DNA of 64,000 nucleotides, taken from positions 8,183,501-8,247,500 of the forward strand of contig NC_092563.1 of NCBI RefSeq assembly GCF_037975245.1, written 5' to 3'. The position numbers were made by a program, and so were the translations under genes. Of this stretch, positions 34,975-47,120 are shown one piece after another. This stretch comes from Apostichopus japonicus. Its lineage: Eukaryota > Echinodermata > Holothuroidea > Aspidochirotida > Stichopodidae. A model generated the notes under the pieces. It ran no database searches. It was not told the DNA's origin and saw only the letters and a program-made list of their open reading frames with translations. How positions within the stretch are numbered: the stretch's first letter is position 1; each line of letters starts with the position of its first letter.

Positions 34975-35310
34975 TAATGAAAAGTATTATAAGATGAGCA
35001 TGCATTGCGTATATCTTGTGTTGTACCCTATTGTGTCCGAATCATATGAGTAACGGGTAAACTCTAGTGCAGCGCCTCAGTTTCTTCACGAACAACATAA
35101 AACAGTTTTTGGAGGAAGACCGTACACCGTACTGGTGGATGAAGGAAAAAAACAAGTAAATAATTATATATTATATTGTAAAATGAAAATGATAAGAAAT
35201 GCAGATGTGTGAACAATAATTTAGAATTAAGTATTTGCAATAACATAAACACGTTTTGAAATTCGTTACACAAACCTGTACGGTTAGGTAGCAGAATCCT
35301 CAACCACAAC

Positions 35311-35679
35311 CAAGGGCGTAGGAACCGGGGGGCTGGGGGGCGCCAGCCCCCCCAGTGAAAAATATGGGGGCGGAAGTATCATTCCGCCCCCCCCCCCCGC
35401 TCAGCAAATCAGAAAATCCCTTTTTCATTTCCAAATCAGAAAAAAATCTCATTTGGAGCACCAAATTGCATCTAAGGCCAGGTGAAAATGCAAAATTATT
35501 TACAAAATGGAGTGGGTGTTGAAGTGTGCTATATTGCACCAAATTGCATCTGAGGCCACCTGGAAATGCAAAAAAAAATTAAAAGGGGAGGGGGACATCC
35601 CCTCCCTTAGACCCCTCCCCCAGGCCGGCCATCAGTCTTCAGCCCCCCCCCCACTCAAAAGTACCTTCCTACGCCACTG
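35311..35679. mobile_element. hAT-type MITE with 8-bp target duplication ACCACAAC
   Basis: The ends CAAGGGCGTAGGAA and TTCCTACGCCACTG are inverted copies with few mismatches. They are flanked by the direct repeat ACCACAAC (35303-35310 and 35680-35687). An 8-bp duplication and CA-initial ends fit hAT elements. The interior has long G and C runs and no transposase. Confidence 0.8.
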
Positions 35680-35829
35680 ACCACAACAATTGGTTCATGA
35701 ATTTCATTAAAAGAATGTAGGTTACAGATGATAATACCATGATGTGAAAAAACAACGCAATCATATCAGGTAAAGAACAGGTGTATAGCTTGAAGGGAAA
35801 ATATTGGCACCCCCCCCCTCCTCTTTCTC

Positions 35830-38800
35830 TTATGAACACCACTGCTCAACAGAAAGTATTAACTTACTTTCAGCTCTTCGAATACATTCGGGTCGTTTGT
35901 CACACCAAACAAATATAATCCAGACAGGAATGCCTACCAAGGTTATGATCACACCAACAACGAATTTTCCCGGAGCTGAATAGATGGAGCCTGCCACCAT
36001 AAATATCGCCATGGCAACGAATAAGAATGGTACGATTAACGGAACCTTTTGATATAAAACAATATATACAGGATAGCTATATATATAGTCTACTGATAAA
36101 TCGAAATCGATGCCTGCTAAGCAGAATGTGCGTTCAAAACATGAGGCTGCAATCCCCTCCCTTCTGTTTTTCACAAATACCGTCACGTGATTTGAGTTAG
36201 TAAAGAGACGGTGGGCTGCCAAGGTTGGTAAAGTAGGTTTAAGGAAGGACAGAATCAGTGAAAAGCATACAATAAGCTACATATTTCTTACCTAAATCAC
36301 CCCCTTGTATTACCCCCCCCCTCCCTCTCCCCTCTCTCTCTCTCCACCTCTTCACAAAATACTCGTTCTTTTTTGGTTTCTATTGTAACAAACTCCGAGG
36401 TCCAATGTTAAGTGGAAATCACCTTAAATGGACGCTCTGCGTCAGGATATTTCCAACGAAAGTAAGGAATGGAGGCGGTTGCCATGGCAAAGAAGGTCCA
36501 TCTGGTGAAGCTGAGGTAGGTAATTAGGGTGTCGACGCTGTCGGTGGTTAGCATAAGACAACAGATTGGCAACTACTTGCATGTGGGGAGAAAAAATAGA
36601 AAAAGAATATTGGCGTAGGAGGCGGGGGGCTGGGGGGGGGTTGCAGCCCCCCAACCAAAATTTTTTTGTGAAAATTCGGGCAATATGATGAGAATTTTTC
36701 GGGCACCTACTGAAAGAAAAATAATTTGCAATGTGTTTGTCAATGGTTAAACTGATATTATTATTACCATTATTATTGTAACGACTTCCCCATGAATTCT
36801 AACCAATATGGAAGGGTAATAACACGGCAAATGTTTGTATGTTATCGGCATGCGATGTTATAACCGATGCATGCCTATATGATATGAACATTAACATGTT
36901 GAACGGCGCGCGAAAAATGTTGGTTATATTTTTTCGGGCAACTTGTTACAGCCCCCCCCCCCCAAATCAAATTGGGCTCCTACGCCTATGATCATGGTTA
37001 AGATTCTGTATACCGATCCGCTGTTTATAACGTTTGTGAATCATAATGTCAATACGTATAGTAAGGGTAAGTAATGATATAGTCTGCAGAAGAAGAAAAT
37101 TAAGAAAACAGCAACAACAACTTCAATATCAAGAACAACACTGTTTGTATACGCACCATCACAGCAGTGGCGGGTATCGGTGTTTTGTATCGTGGATGTA
37201 TCATTGACATTATTCCAGGCAATTGGCCATCTCTGGAAGCTACGTGAATAACACTACAATGGAAATATATAACAATTCTAGATGTAATTGTTGAGCTGAG
37301 TCGCTATACAAAAGAACATACAAGTAACATCTACACGACTTCAAGTTTTAAAAGGCTATAATTTCTCGAAAAGCATTAACGGTATTGAAAAGTCATCTCG
37401 GGACCTTAGCCCTGTAATCATTCTAATCATCGGTCTGTTGAATAATTACAGAAATGAACGTAACATTAAGTCATCGTTTATAAGTTTGTGAACAATTTCA
37501 TTGCTTTATAGCAGCAAACGCGGGAGCCAACTGAGCCAAATCTTTTGAAACATTTTGATTTGCAGAACTTCCTTACCGAGATGAAGAGAAGAAGAGTCCG
37601 TTGCTCGTTCCGATACAGGAGAACGCCACCGTTATTGGAATAATCAGTGACACCGACTCACCGAGAACCCGATTAGCATATGACTGTACATGACAAATAA
37701 GAAAACGGCTGAAATGAATGTCTAATTTCAACCGTATTGAATGTGGGGTAGATAGGTAAATATACTACACACCTTCTGTACATAGTGTTGTAATAGTTTT
37801 AATTTGCATTCAAAAGATTCAGCGACATATTGTGTTGTTCCTTGGGTTTCTGTTTTAATACAGGGGAGAGGGGGGGGGGGGGGGTTCAGTCGCATAGGTC
37901 CCGCCGACTCACCTATCCGTTGAAAAATGCAATGTTGCCTGCAGACGGACAGAGTTCTTACGACGTGGACGTGGACGAGGTGGAAGCCAAATGCACCGCC
38001 CCCCCCCCCCATTTATACTCATCGGATGGATATAGGATGCTGAATTTTATGATCTTTTTGTGAATCGGTGCAATTGTCTACCCCTCTCTCCCTTCCCCAA
38101 CCTTGGGACACTTAGCCTGACTGAACGATTTTTATGATCAAAGTTACGTAATTATTGTTTAATTTGAACAAGTCTATAGTTTTTATGTCTTACTACGGCA
38201 ACCGCATCCGAGGCCAGGATTTCATCAGGTGTTAAGACAGCAAAGTAGGCAATGTTGGTCAGCGTGTAAACAACAGTCACGAAGAACATTGATGCAATAA
38301 TGGATGAGGGAATCTCCCTGATAAAGAAAATACAACAAGAAGAAGAAGAAACACATACCTTTAGGGAGCAGATGAACAAAACACAACATTTGAAAAGCGT
38401 AACAAAAAGCCATCCAGTGCAAAGTGTAATAATTCATTCCAAATACATCAAAACATTAGGAGTCTACTTCTTTAATTAATTAATTCATTTGTGTGGTTTC
38501 CTTGGTTTCCTTATGCCAGTCAGCATACAGAGAGCATCATTCATGATTGTGAGATATCGTCAATGATTGATAACAAAAATTGAGCACGAAGTTCAGACTT
38601 GCACATGATTGGAACCAGAGACGTCAGGTATACAATATAAGCCCTGCGCTCTATCCACTGAGCTACAGATCCACCACACCCCCCTCTTCCCCCTGTAAGT
38701 ATATCGAATGAAATTTGGGGTGATCCCTGGTTACATAGTGTGCAAGGTACTTTAGCTTTTGACTGGCGCCCTGCAGCAAAAGAAATGGCTATATCGAAAC

Positions 38801-41800
38801 GTCATCATATTGAGACTTAATAACAAACAAAACCACAAAATTTGATACTGTTTTCGTTTGTTCGTTCACTTTTGATTGAACACTTACAAGCAGTTGGCAA
38901 ACTTTGTGGTTTTTCTTTTCTCGTATTCTCTTCATACTCACTTGAGGGCTGTTATCTTTACTTTTATCGTATTCTCCTCATACTCACTTTGAGGGCTGTT
39001 TTATCTTTGTTATTCTCGTATTCTCCCCATACTCACCTTGAGGGCTGTTTTATCTTTGCTTTTCTCGCATTCTCCTCATACTCACATTATGGGCTGTATT
39101 ATCTTTGGTATTCTCATATTCTCCTCATACTCACCCTTTGGACTGTTTTATTCTTGCTTTTCTCGTATTCTCCTCATACTCACATTATGGGCTGCATTAT
39201 CTTTGTTGTTCTTGTATTCTCCTCATACTCACATTAAGGGCTGTTCATTCATACTTAGTAAAGATTCCTAAATCCTATTGGTCCATTCAGGTCAGCTGAC
39301 CGTGGTTAATCCTGTGAGTAACGCACGGTAAAATTACGGGGCATCACTTTAATAAATCTTTGGTTATATGTAACCAAAAATGTTTTGTTTTATGATTTTT
39401 CCCCCACACAAATGGTAGTGTATGAATGAACGGGTGTTAATGCTATCGCTGGATGCACTCGGGCTCCGCTACGCTCCGCCCTCGTGCATCGCTTGCATTA
39501 TTCCCCGATCGTGCATTAATCCTGTGAGTAACGCACGCTAGACCGTTGATTAACCCCTTATTATATTTTTGTTATTCTCGTATTCTCCTCATACTCACCT
39601 TGAGGGCTGTTTTATCTCTTCTGTCACGTTCGGCAGATTGTTCCTAAAATGGAATAAGCATAAACAAATCTCATCTGTATAATACGGTCACATACGAAGG
39701 AATAAGGATAGAAAGTAGCCTAAGCAGCCACTTAATAATAAAATCACTAATAACCTCAGTCGTTAAATTTGAAACATCACGCCTCATCAACTTTATTAAC
39801 ATATACATTAAAAGGTATCTGTATAATATTTTTCTTACCTTTATTTTTGTGAATGAATCTAAGAAAAAAGAGAAGAAGCTCTCGCGTATTTCGTCAAGTT
39901 CCTCACTCGGTCAATGATTACAGTTTCGTGTATCTTTAGGAAACTTTCAAGTACTTCATACCAAGCCCCCCCCCCCTGTACCTTATAATTTGCTAAATTA
40001 CTTCGTGATACTAATGACGTTCGTCCTCTACTTAATATGCTAATAATGGTATATCGTATTTGCATGTGTTTATGTGCATAGAAACTGAAAGTAGATATAA
40101 CCTTCGATTGAAAACAAAAGTACCAACTTTTTTCTTTATTAAATTGAGTTTTTAAATAAATTTACTCAGGTGGAACTGTTTGAAGACGTATAATATTATT
40201 GTGTGCAGCCAATATAAATCACTGCCATGGTACCTTTAATACCTAGCCTAATTAGCCAGGAATTTTGAGTTGGAGGAGCAACAAGAATTTAAGAAGGCTT
40301 AAATACTCGTGCCCTGTTATAAATTGTGATTAACAAGAATGGTGAGGGGGGCGGGCGGGGGGAGGGTGTATGGCTGAGTAGTCTACACAGTAGAGGGCGG
40401 CCTTCTCTACATGGCCTGTCTACATGTCTGTGCCAGACAATTTCCAGGCATATACAAAGCTTGGTATACCAACGTGAGAATAATAAGTTAATCGCTTATA
40501 AATGTAGCAAATTTGATGCTCACCAACCAGCATAAGCGTACAGTCCAGTGTAAAAGGCAAACGGGAATTTACCCCAGTCAGCATCACCCAAATTGAGATC
40601 TTCCTGAAAATTCTTAACATTACCTGCACAACATCAAAAGAAAAAAGGAATAACCGTATAGGATTACGTCCTTCTTGATAAAGTGATCACATTACAGATT
40701 AATTATAGAAGTTATACCTATATATAAATGACATATCCCATCCTGTAAACCTCTTTAATATTTTTAACTGCAACAATTCTCATTTTCAAGTCGTCCCTTA
40801 AAACTGAAAGGTATTATTAACTTACCCTGTAGGATCAGAAATATCCCGGAAATGACAATGATACCTAATCCGATGGATTTAGCCAAAGTAAAGATGATCG
40901 TTACCTTGCGTGTTGCGTACAAGTTCATGCAGTTAACAAAGGTAACTGCTCCTGTAAAGAACAGAGGTATAAACATTTAAGTCCCATCCCACTGTTACCT
41001 TTCATCTTTGTACACCGTTAGGCCTTTATATATAGGCTACCCATTTAGTGTTATCAGTAATCTGTCGATCGTTCGGTAGGCAGCTACACCTCTTTGAATA
41101 ATTTCTAGGGCGACACTATATGTGAGGTTCATATCACGGAGACGTAGGCCTTCATTCTCTTTGGTAGGCTACATTAAAATCAATCGAGTTGAAAGGCAAA
41201 GGGTCTTGAGGCGTGGCGAGAGGGAGTCAATTGGGATGCAATCCCGTAGGCAATAGGGGGCCCGAGGAAATATGGCATAAAAAATAATCAAATCTCAAAC
41301 ACTCAGCCTCACTACATAGGCCTACGTAAGGAAAATGAAAACTTTAAACAGGGGAACACATTGGCGTAATTATCTCGTAAATGGGTTCGACTTGGCTTTG
41401 TATTACGTACGCCATTGGTTCTTGATATTTAGCATAATTTACATACAAATACCTACAAAACTTATACTACATCAGAAGTTGTGCTTGCTGACGTTTCCCC
41501 CTTTTTATTTTGCAAGGCCCTTTCCCAGTTTTCCCTCCCATAGAACACCAATTATTCGGCAGCCGGATCCGTGATATGATTTCCACTATGCGTGATGTGG
41601 TTGTAAAACAAGATTATGCATAGCCAACCACTTTTGTATACAAGGGAACATTTCTTTAGCATTCCTTCCATCATATATTACAGTATAGGCCCATATGTCT
41701 GTATGAATTAATTTATTCCGAAGGAACATTTAAGAAAAATAACTTACCCAGAATGCAACACGCCAATAATCTCGTTATGATGAATGGAACGCCGTTCTCA

Positions 41801-42174
41801 CAATCAGAGAAGATTGGAGCGAGCATGTAGTTGGCGGCAGTCAGAGACAAGATGGCCATACCCGCAGTATTAATACAAGTGAAGGTTGTCCATACGTTGA
41901 GGAACGCAAAGAGAGGACCAGCAGAATCCATAATAAATGTGTAATCGCCCCCCGATTTACGGATGCTAGTCCCCAATTCTGCGTAGCAGAGAGCACCGAG
42001 GGTCGAATAGGCCCCGCAGACGACCCAGACGATAAGAGCCCAACCCAGAGATCCGGTATTAAGCAGAACTCCTTTAGGCGACACGAAAATACCAGCGCCA
42101 ATGATAGTACCAACAATCAGTGCGCAGCAATCCCAAAAATTGAGATGCTTCTTTAAAACTACAGCATCTGCCAT
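35830..42174 (-). CDS. SLC7-family amino-acid transporter light chain (LAT / b0,+AT type), nine exons, complete
   Basis: Exons on the minus strand: 42174-41748, 40951-40826, 40623-40524, 39643-39599, 38317-38194, 37683-37577, 37253-37157, 36572-36423 and 36045-35830. They sum to 1392 nt (463 residues plus stop), with every phase and GT-AG border consistent. About 12 membrane helices are expected. The substrate site motif GTIIGAGIF lies near residues 22-30. Cys125 in APIFSDCENG sits where light chains form the disulphide to the SLC3 heavy chain. Other family marks are YAGWNNLPNVTEEIKQP, TLTNIAYFAVLTPDEILA and VIHVASRDGQLPGIMSMIHP. It probably exchanges neutral or cationic amino acids at the plasma membrane; specificity cannot be read. 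The fourth exon is only 45 bp. MITEs occupy the intron at 36612-36986, and a donor-derived minisatellite lies in the intron after exon 4. Confidence 0.9.
36612..36986. mobile_element. MITE with GGCGTAGGAG ends, inside an SLC7 intron
   Basis: GGCGTAGGAG (36612-36621) is inverted as CTCCTACGCC (36977-36986). The ends resemble those of the element at 35311. It begins 39 bp from the exon at 36423-36572, just upstream of that exon's acceptor in the transcript. No clear target duplication. Confidence 0.65.
38600..38674 (-). ncRNA. tRNA-derived SINE head or tRNA pseudogene
   Basis: Read on the minus strand, GGATCTGTAGCTCAGTGGAT then AGAGC gives a good A box (TAGCTCAGTGG) with a paired D stem (GCTC/GAGC). 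GGTTCCAATCA is a fair B box. The anticodon arm is malformed (long loop between CAGG and CCTG), so it is not a working tRNA. It lies in an SLC7 intron. Confidence 0.6.
38925..39250 (-). repeat. Minisatellite (unit about 49 bp) made from an SLC7 exon end and its splice donor
   Basis: About seven copies of CTCATACTCACCTTGAGGGC, TGTTTTATCTTTGTTATTCT, CGTATTCTC. On the minus strand each reads exon-like ACAGCCCTCAAG followed by GTGAGTATGAGGAGAA, which is the 3' end and donor of the true 45-bp exon at 39599-39643 plus its adjoining intron. The array lies downstream of that exon in the same intron. Confidence 0.85.
39290..39550. mobile_element. GC-patchy insertion with TTAATCCTGTGAGTAACGCA repeats
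   Basis: The phrase TTAATCCTGTGAGTAACGCA occurs near 39306 and again near 39516. Between them lies GCACTCGGGCTCCGCTACGC followed by TCCGCCCTCGTGCA, an imperfect inverted repeat. The insertion separates the donor-derived array from the real exon's last copy, so it probably arrived after the array formed. Confidence 0.45.
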
Positions 42175-42767
42175 GGTTTGATGTTTATAAAAAGATCAGT
42201 AAGTAAGCTACTACCAGAGAAACTAAAAGTTAACCTGGAAATGAATGACTTCGTCAGTCTATAAAACAAACCCACTTGGTGTGTTAACTTGCAAAAGCGC
42301 CCGTTTAATTTGAATAGCCAACAACAACTATTTATGAACCAACAAACTTTTCCGTCTGAGCAATTTGACAAGGATATAAAATATAAACACGTGATAAAAC
42401 TCTACCCTTAAAGTTATGCTCCATAGTTTTATCTATTACTATATATAGTCAGTAGTCCAATGTGCTGTCAACACACGCATGTTACATCTGTATTTTGCAT
42501 AGACAAACCTCATATTTGTATTTGAAATAGATATTTTTAATTCGATACTATTATTATCAATCAATTGGGATGCTATTTGCAGGTTCATTAAAACCGAATG
42601 AGAGAACACCCCCCCCCCCCCCACATATAGGGCCTATACTATCAAAGTTCGAAGTCGTTTAACCCTTTTTGGAGTCATGCAATTCATATGTCACCCATTG
42701 CTATTTTGTAACATCAAGTACGGTAGCTAGCTCGGCCATATGGCAAGCCGTTTTAACATTTACCTCG

Positions 42768-43208
42768 CAATTCGACTTAAGTCGAATACATTTCACTTAA
42801 GTGGAATTCAATTTCACTTAAGCAGAATACTATTTAACTTAAGCGGAATTCTATTTCACTTAAGTGGAATACCATTCCACTTAAGCTTAATTGTATTTGA
42901 CTTAAGCTGAATTCATCAACTTGTCACTGCATTTTACTTAAGCTAAATTCTATTTCACTTAAGTGGAATTGCATTCCACTTAAGTGGAATTGTATTCCAC
43001 TTAAGTGGAAATGCATTTCACTTAAGTGGAATTGTATTCTACTTAAGTGGAATACAATTCCACTTAAGTGGAATGTCCTGTCTATTTCACTTAAGTGGAA
43101 TACAATTCCACTTAAGTGGAAATGCATTCCACTTAAGTGAAATGTGATTGGATAGTCTATTTCACTTAAGTGGAATGTGATTGGCTAGTCTATTCCACTT
43201 AAGTGGAA
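42768..43208. repeat. Palindrome array 1 (TTCCACTTAAGTGGAA)
   Basis: Over twenty copies of a 14-16-bp near-palindrome with core CACTTAAG, spaced about 17-22 bp, with variants CGACTTAAGTCG and TTTCACTTAAGTGGAAT. The single strand could fold into many alternative hairpins. Confidence 0.9.
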
Positions 43209-43439
43209 TGTGATTGGTTAGTACATTTACCGCCAAACTTTGCCCATGCCTTTGCGCGCCATTATAAACAACTTGCCGCGATACGTGTACGTACGTACGT
43301 GGTGTCGATATGTGCACAATGAATATCGGCTGTCCATCGGGATCCAGCTAGCACTTAACATCCGTGCAAGGTGTGTACGTACGTACCTGACCTGGTACCT
43401 GACGAATACCATTACCAAAATAAAGCCATGACAAATACA

Positions 43440-43751
43440 TTATAAGTGGTTGGAGCTACAGCCGAAAACGCATTGACAAGGGCAAGAAAACGTTTTACTT
43501 TTTGTGGATTTGGGGTTTTGGATGGAATCTTTTATTTCGTCAAAAGTTTCACTATCTAAAAAGTTACGAATTCTGCCTATGTTACTTAAACAAGATGTAA
43601 GTCGCCTCTGTTGTGCATCATACTGATTGTTCCCCTGTGCAAGTGAGGAAACAACACTTCGAATTGTGTCTCTAACAACAACAATTATTTGATCGCATTC
43701 CAGCAATGTTAGATGTGAATGATTAGCCGTAGCCATGATGTACACGTGCAA
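43440..43751 (-). CDS. Unrecognised 103-codon ORF inside the palindrome element
   Basis: An uninterrupted frame from ATG at 43751 (a second Met lies six codons in) to a stop at 43440-43442. Its composition is ordinary for a soluble protein, with charged and helical stretches such as LLECDQIIVVVRDTIRSVV and RNFLDSETFDEIKDSI, and a Cys-rich end (FSCPCQCVFGC). No known domain is recognised. It is the only long ORF in the non-repetitive centre of the element, so it could be an element protein, a captured host exon or chance. Confidence 0.35.
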   Translation of the reverse strand: MHVYIMATANHSHLTLLECDQIIVVVRDTIRSVVSSLAQGNNQYDAQQRRLTSCLSNIGRIRNFLDSETFDEIKDSIQNPKSTKSKTFSCPCQCVFGCSSNHL

Positions 43752-43847
43752 CGAGGATCGACTAAATCATCATATGTGATGAGCAATTGAATGCGTTACG
43801 ACGAACATTACCCTAAATTGTATTTATATGTAAGCCACATATCAACA

Positions 43848-44650
43848 TTTCCACTTAAGTGGAATTGTATTTTACTTAAGCAGAATAGAATTCCACTTAA
43901 GTGAAATTGACGCCCAAAAGATGTTATTCCACTTAAGTGAAATTGTATTCCACTTAAGTGGAATACAATTCCACTTAAGTGGAAATGCATTCCACTTAAG
44001 TGGAATTGTATTTCACTTAAGTGGAAATGCATTCCAATTGAAATAGATGGGCTATTTAGCTTAAGTGGAATACAATTCCACTTAAGTGGAAATGTATTCC
44101 ACTTAAGTGAAATACAATTCCACTTAAGTGGAATGCAATTCCACTTAAGTGGAATTCATTTCCACTTAAGTGAAATAGAAATGTCCATTTCTACTTAAGT
44201 GAAATTGAATTCCACTTAAGTGAAATTGACGCCCAAAAGATGTTATTCCACTTAAGTGAAATTGTATTCCACTTAAGTGGAATACAATTCCACTTAAGTG
44301 GAAATGCATTCCACTTAAGTGGAATTGTATTTCACTTAAGTGGAAATGCATTCCAATTGAAATAGATGGGCTATTTAGCTTAAGTGGAATACAATTCCAC
44401 TTAAGTGGAAATGTATTCCACTTAAGTGAAATACAATTCCACTTAAGTGGAATGCAATTCCACTTAAGTGGAATTCATTTCCACTTAAGTGAAATAGAAA
44501 TGTCCATTTCTACTTAAGTGAAATTGAATTCCACTTAAGTGAAATTGAATTCCACTTAAGTGGAATACATTTCACTTAAGTGGAATTCCATTTCACTTAA
44601 GTAGAATGTATTCCACTTAAGTGAAATGTATTCGACTTAAGTCTAATTGC
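43848..44650. repeat. Palindrome array 2 with a 320-bp internal duplication
   Basis: The same CACTTAAG palindromes as array 1. The segment containing GACGCCCAAAAGATGTTATT (43909) through TTGAAATAGATGGGCTATTT (44037) is repeated 320 bp further on (44229 and 44357), almost unchanged. Confidence 0.9.
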
Positions 44651-44683
44651 GAGGTAAATGTTAAAACGGCTTGCCATACGGCC

Positions 44684-46870
44684 AGTGCTCGTGACTATGA
44701 TATATTGTTGACCTGGCGGTAAGCTGTCAAACTTGGTCACGCTCTAATAGCGTTGCACATGACAACCTGCTGTATCGTGTCAGCCGTACAATGTACCCAA
44801 TGTCTTCAACTCTTCTGCCAAGGTGTTTAATAATCGATAAATCCATCTCTCCCTAAGAACATCATGTACATAAGGTCAAATGCTTTCTCTTTAGTGTTTG
44901 TATCAACTATTGATTTTCTTGTTTTACACAATAGAAATTCCACTCACGTTATTTAGTTTAACACAATATCGTTATTTAGTTAAACACAATAGCTATTGTT
45001 ATAAGTCTCCAATACCATTGTTGTCTCATAGAGAGTTAGAGAGAGAATGAGTAGAGCCGACCTTTACATGTTTCAGTGTAAGTACAGACCTACTGCAGTG
45101 AAGAATACTGGCTTTGCGTTACATCTAAATAAAGTTAATAAATGTTCCCAGAGAACGAATCATCATTTTCTTTGTGGTAATAGCTAGGTCAAGCTCAGGC
45201 TACTGGTTTGTAGTTCATCTTAGAGCCGGAGGACTCAAACACAACCATAACCGTCATTTGGAGATGACTTTGACTGCAGCCCGTTAAATTAAAAGGTAAT
45301 ATTCAATAACATTATACCTTATGATATACTCTATCGAGTTCGACCAAAATATAAACCTTATCATTTCACATCATAATGATAATAAATTTAATACTTTGTA
45401 ATGAGGTAATAAAGTTATACCAATAATGTATTGCCGCAACTGAGTGGTCTATTAAGTTGTAAAGTGTAGCCTTCAAATACACACTTACATTGTATCATCA
45501 GTGAAATAATTTAATATCTATAATAAACAGAAGTATATGTATATTGACGGTTAAACACATGTTTAATGACGCAAAGGTTTATCATAACTGTTTTTCGTGA
45601 CCATTATCGACTTTTTCCAACCAAGTATAACAACTTGTAGACCTATTGCATATAAAGTTCAAGATTTTCAATTTATTGCTAATACCATTACTCAAGCTTC
45701 TTATTGTACTAGTCACGTTAACTATTCTGCTTTTATGTAAAAATTAAGCAATGTGAGAAAGATTTCCTTCGTAATATATAGGCCTATAATATTAAGCATA
45801 CCGTACGCTATCGCTGTAAAACAGGTACAGGCCCGTACGCATGTGTGTGCGTACGTACGCACCCCTCACTATTTTCTGGGTAGATGGCCTCCCGTGCTGC
45901 AGGGGGCGTTTACACTAGTTAAAGTGTAACATTTTTTTTATTATAAAGCTCTAAGATATATATTGCACCATACTGCATCTAAGCACCCTTAATTATACAA
46001 AACTATACACCTTCTCCTGTATGGTGGTCAATAAAATGGTCAACATCTTCAGTTAACCCACCACCACCACCTGTGGTAGCTCTCTCGAGCATATTACTTT
46101 CAAGTTGACACCAACTGAATGAGGCAAATATTTACTTTTATCTTTTTGACATATTTATTTTGTCCTGGTCTGGTAGTATTTTATGTTCACTGATTAATAT
46201 TCATGATATGCACACATTAAACAACACGGTTGATTGTACACAGTATGACAATTAAACTATAACATGCCAAGGATGAAAACCGTGGAACATTTGGTCTTGA
46301 TATTTGATGGATATTAATGATGTAGTTGAAGATGTCATGAAAATGTGCTTTTTATGTACCAAAATCACTATACCAGTATGAACCAAAGTTTACATTAAGC
46401 CCCACCCACTCATTAATATTCATGTCAAGAACCACAAACAATAGGGCACATCTACACTTCATGGGACATCTACCTACGAAGTATGACATTGACTCAACTT
46501 GTGCTAATTGAGAAATCATATTGGTTTACAAGCTGGCTGTCACATTCACACACACATATAATAGCCAGCACGATTGCAAAGGGTACTGAATCTTCGGTAT
46601 CGTAACTAGAATGGTTTGAAATGAATTAAAATGATTGGGTTGCCCTTTTTCAGACATTATTGCTCAAAATGTAATATTTATACTTGTTAAAATTACACAT
46701 CTCAAAGTCCACACATAATTTTGGGGGGTTATAACCTCCAGAAAATGTCTTTTTTAGATCCCTAAATTTGGAAGCAGCTTCCTTGCAGAGTAAAAATTTC
46801 TTAGAAACTTACATGAAACATACAGTATGTGAGATGAGATAATAACATTGCAACTGTTATTAATTGACGT
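44684..46870. other. Intergenic AT-rich DNA, nothing recognised
   Basis: Short chance ORFs only. Alternating GTACGTACGC phrases occur near 45847. Confidence 0.4.
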
Positions 46871-47120
46871 TATTCCCTACCCCCTTCCCTTAATCCTCTC
46901 TTTGTCCCTCCACTGCATGTTTATCTCCTACCTATCCTCTTCCCCTGTTGCTTTCTTCTCTCCATCCCTTGTCTACTAATCCCCTTACATCTGTTCACCA
47001 TGCTCATTAACCTGTCTGTATTCTGTGTGTTTTTTGTCCCTTCTGTTACTGTTACTTGTCATTTAGCCTCTGAAGAAGATCCTGCTAGGATCAAAACGTC
47101 AGACCAACTTACTTTTACAC
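46871..47120 (+). mobile_element. Dispersed repeat, copy 2, with hammerhead-like motif
   Basis: Partner of 30211-30480. It ends with CTCTGAAGAAGATCCTGCTA, GGATCAAAACGTCAGACCAA. It shares the AAAAC variant of the core with copy 1, so the change was probably in their common source. Confidence 0.5.

Larger units (their letters stand above)
42734..44683. mobile_element. 1.95-kb inverted-repeat element filled with CACTTAAGTG palindromes
   Basis: The left end GGCCATATGGCAAGCCGTTT and the inverted right end (GGCCGTATGGCAAGCCGTTT when reverse-complemented) agree over about 70 bp with two mismatches. Two arrays of variants of TTCCACTTAAGTGGAA (42768-43208 and 43848-44650) flank a 640-bp non-repetitive centre with one ORF. 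No target duplication is clear. No known transposase is visible, so it is probably non-autonomous or of an unfamiliar family. It begins 560 bp upstream of the SLC7 start codon. Confidence 0.82.

Noticed and set aside
38600-38674. Functional tRNA gene on the minus strand
   Set aside because: A and B boxes are present, but the anticodon arm and acceptor stem do not form, so a SINE head or pseudogene fits better.
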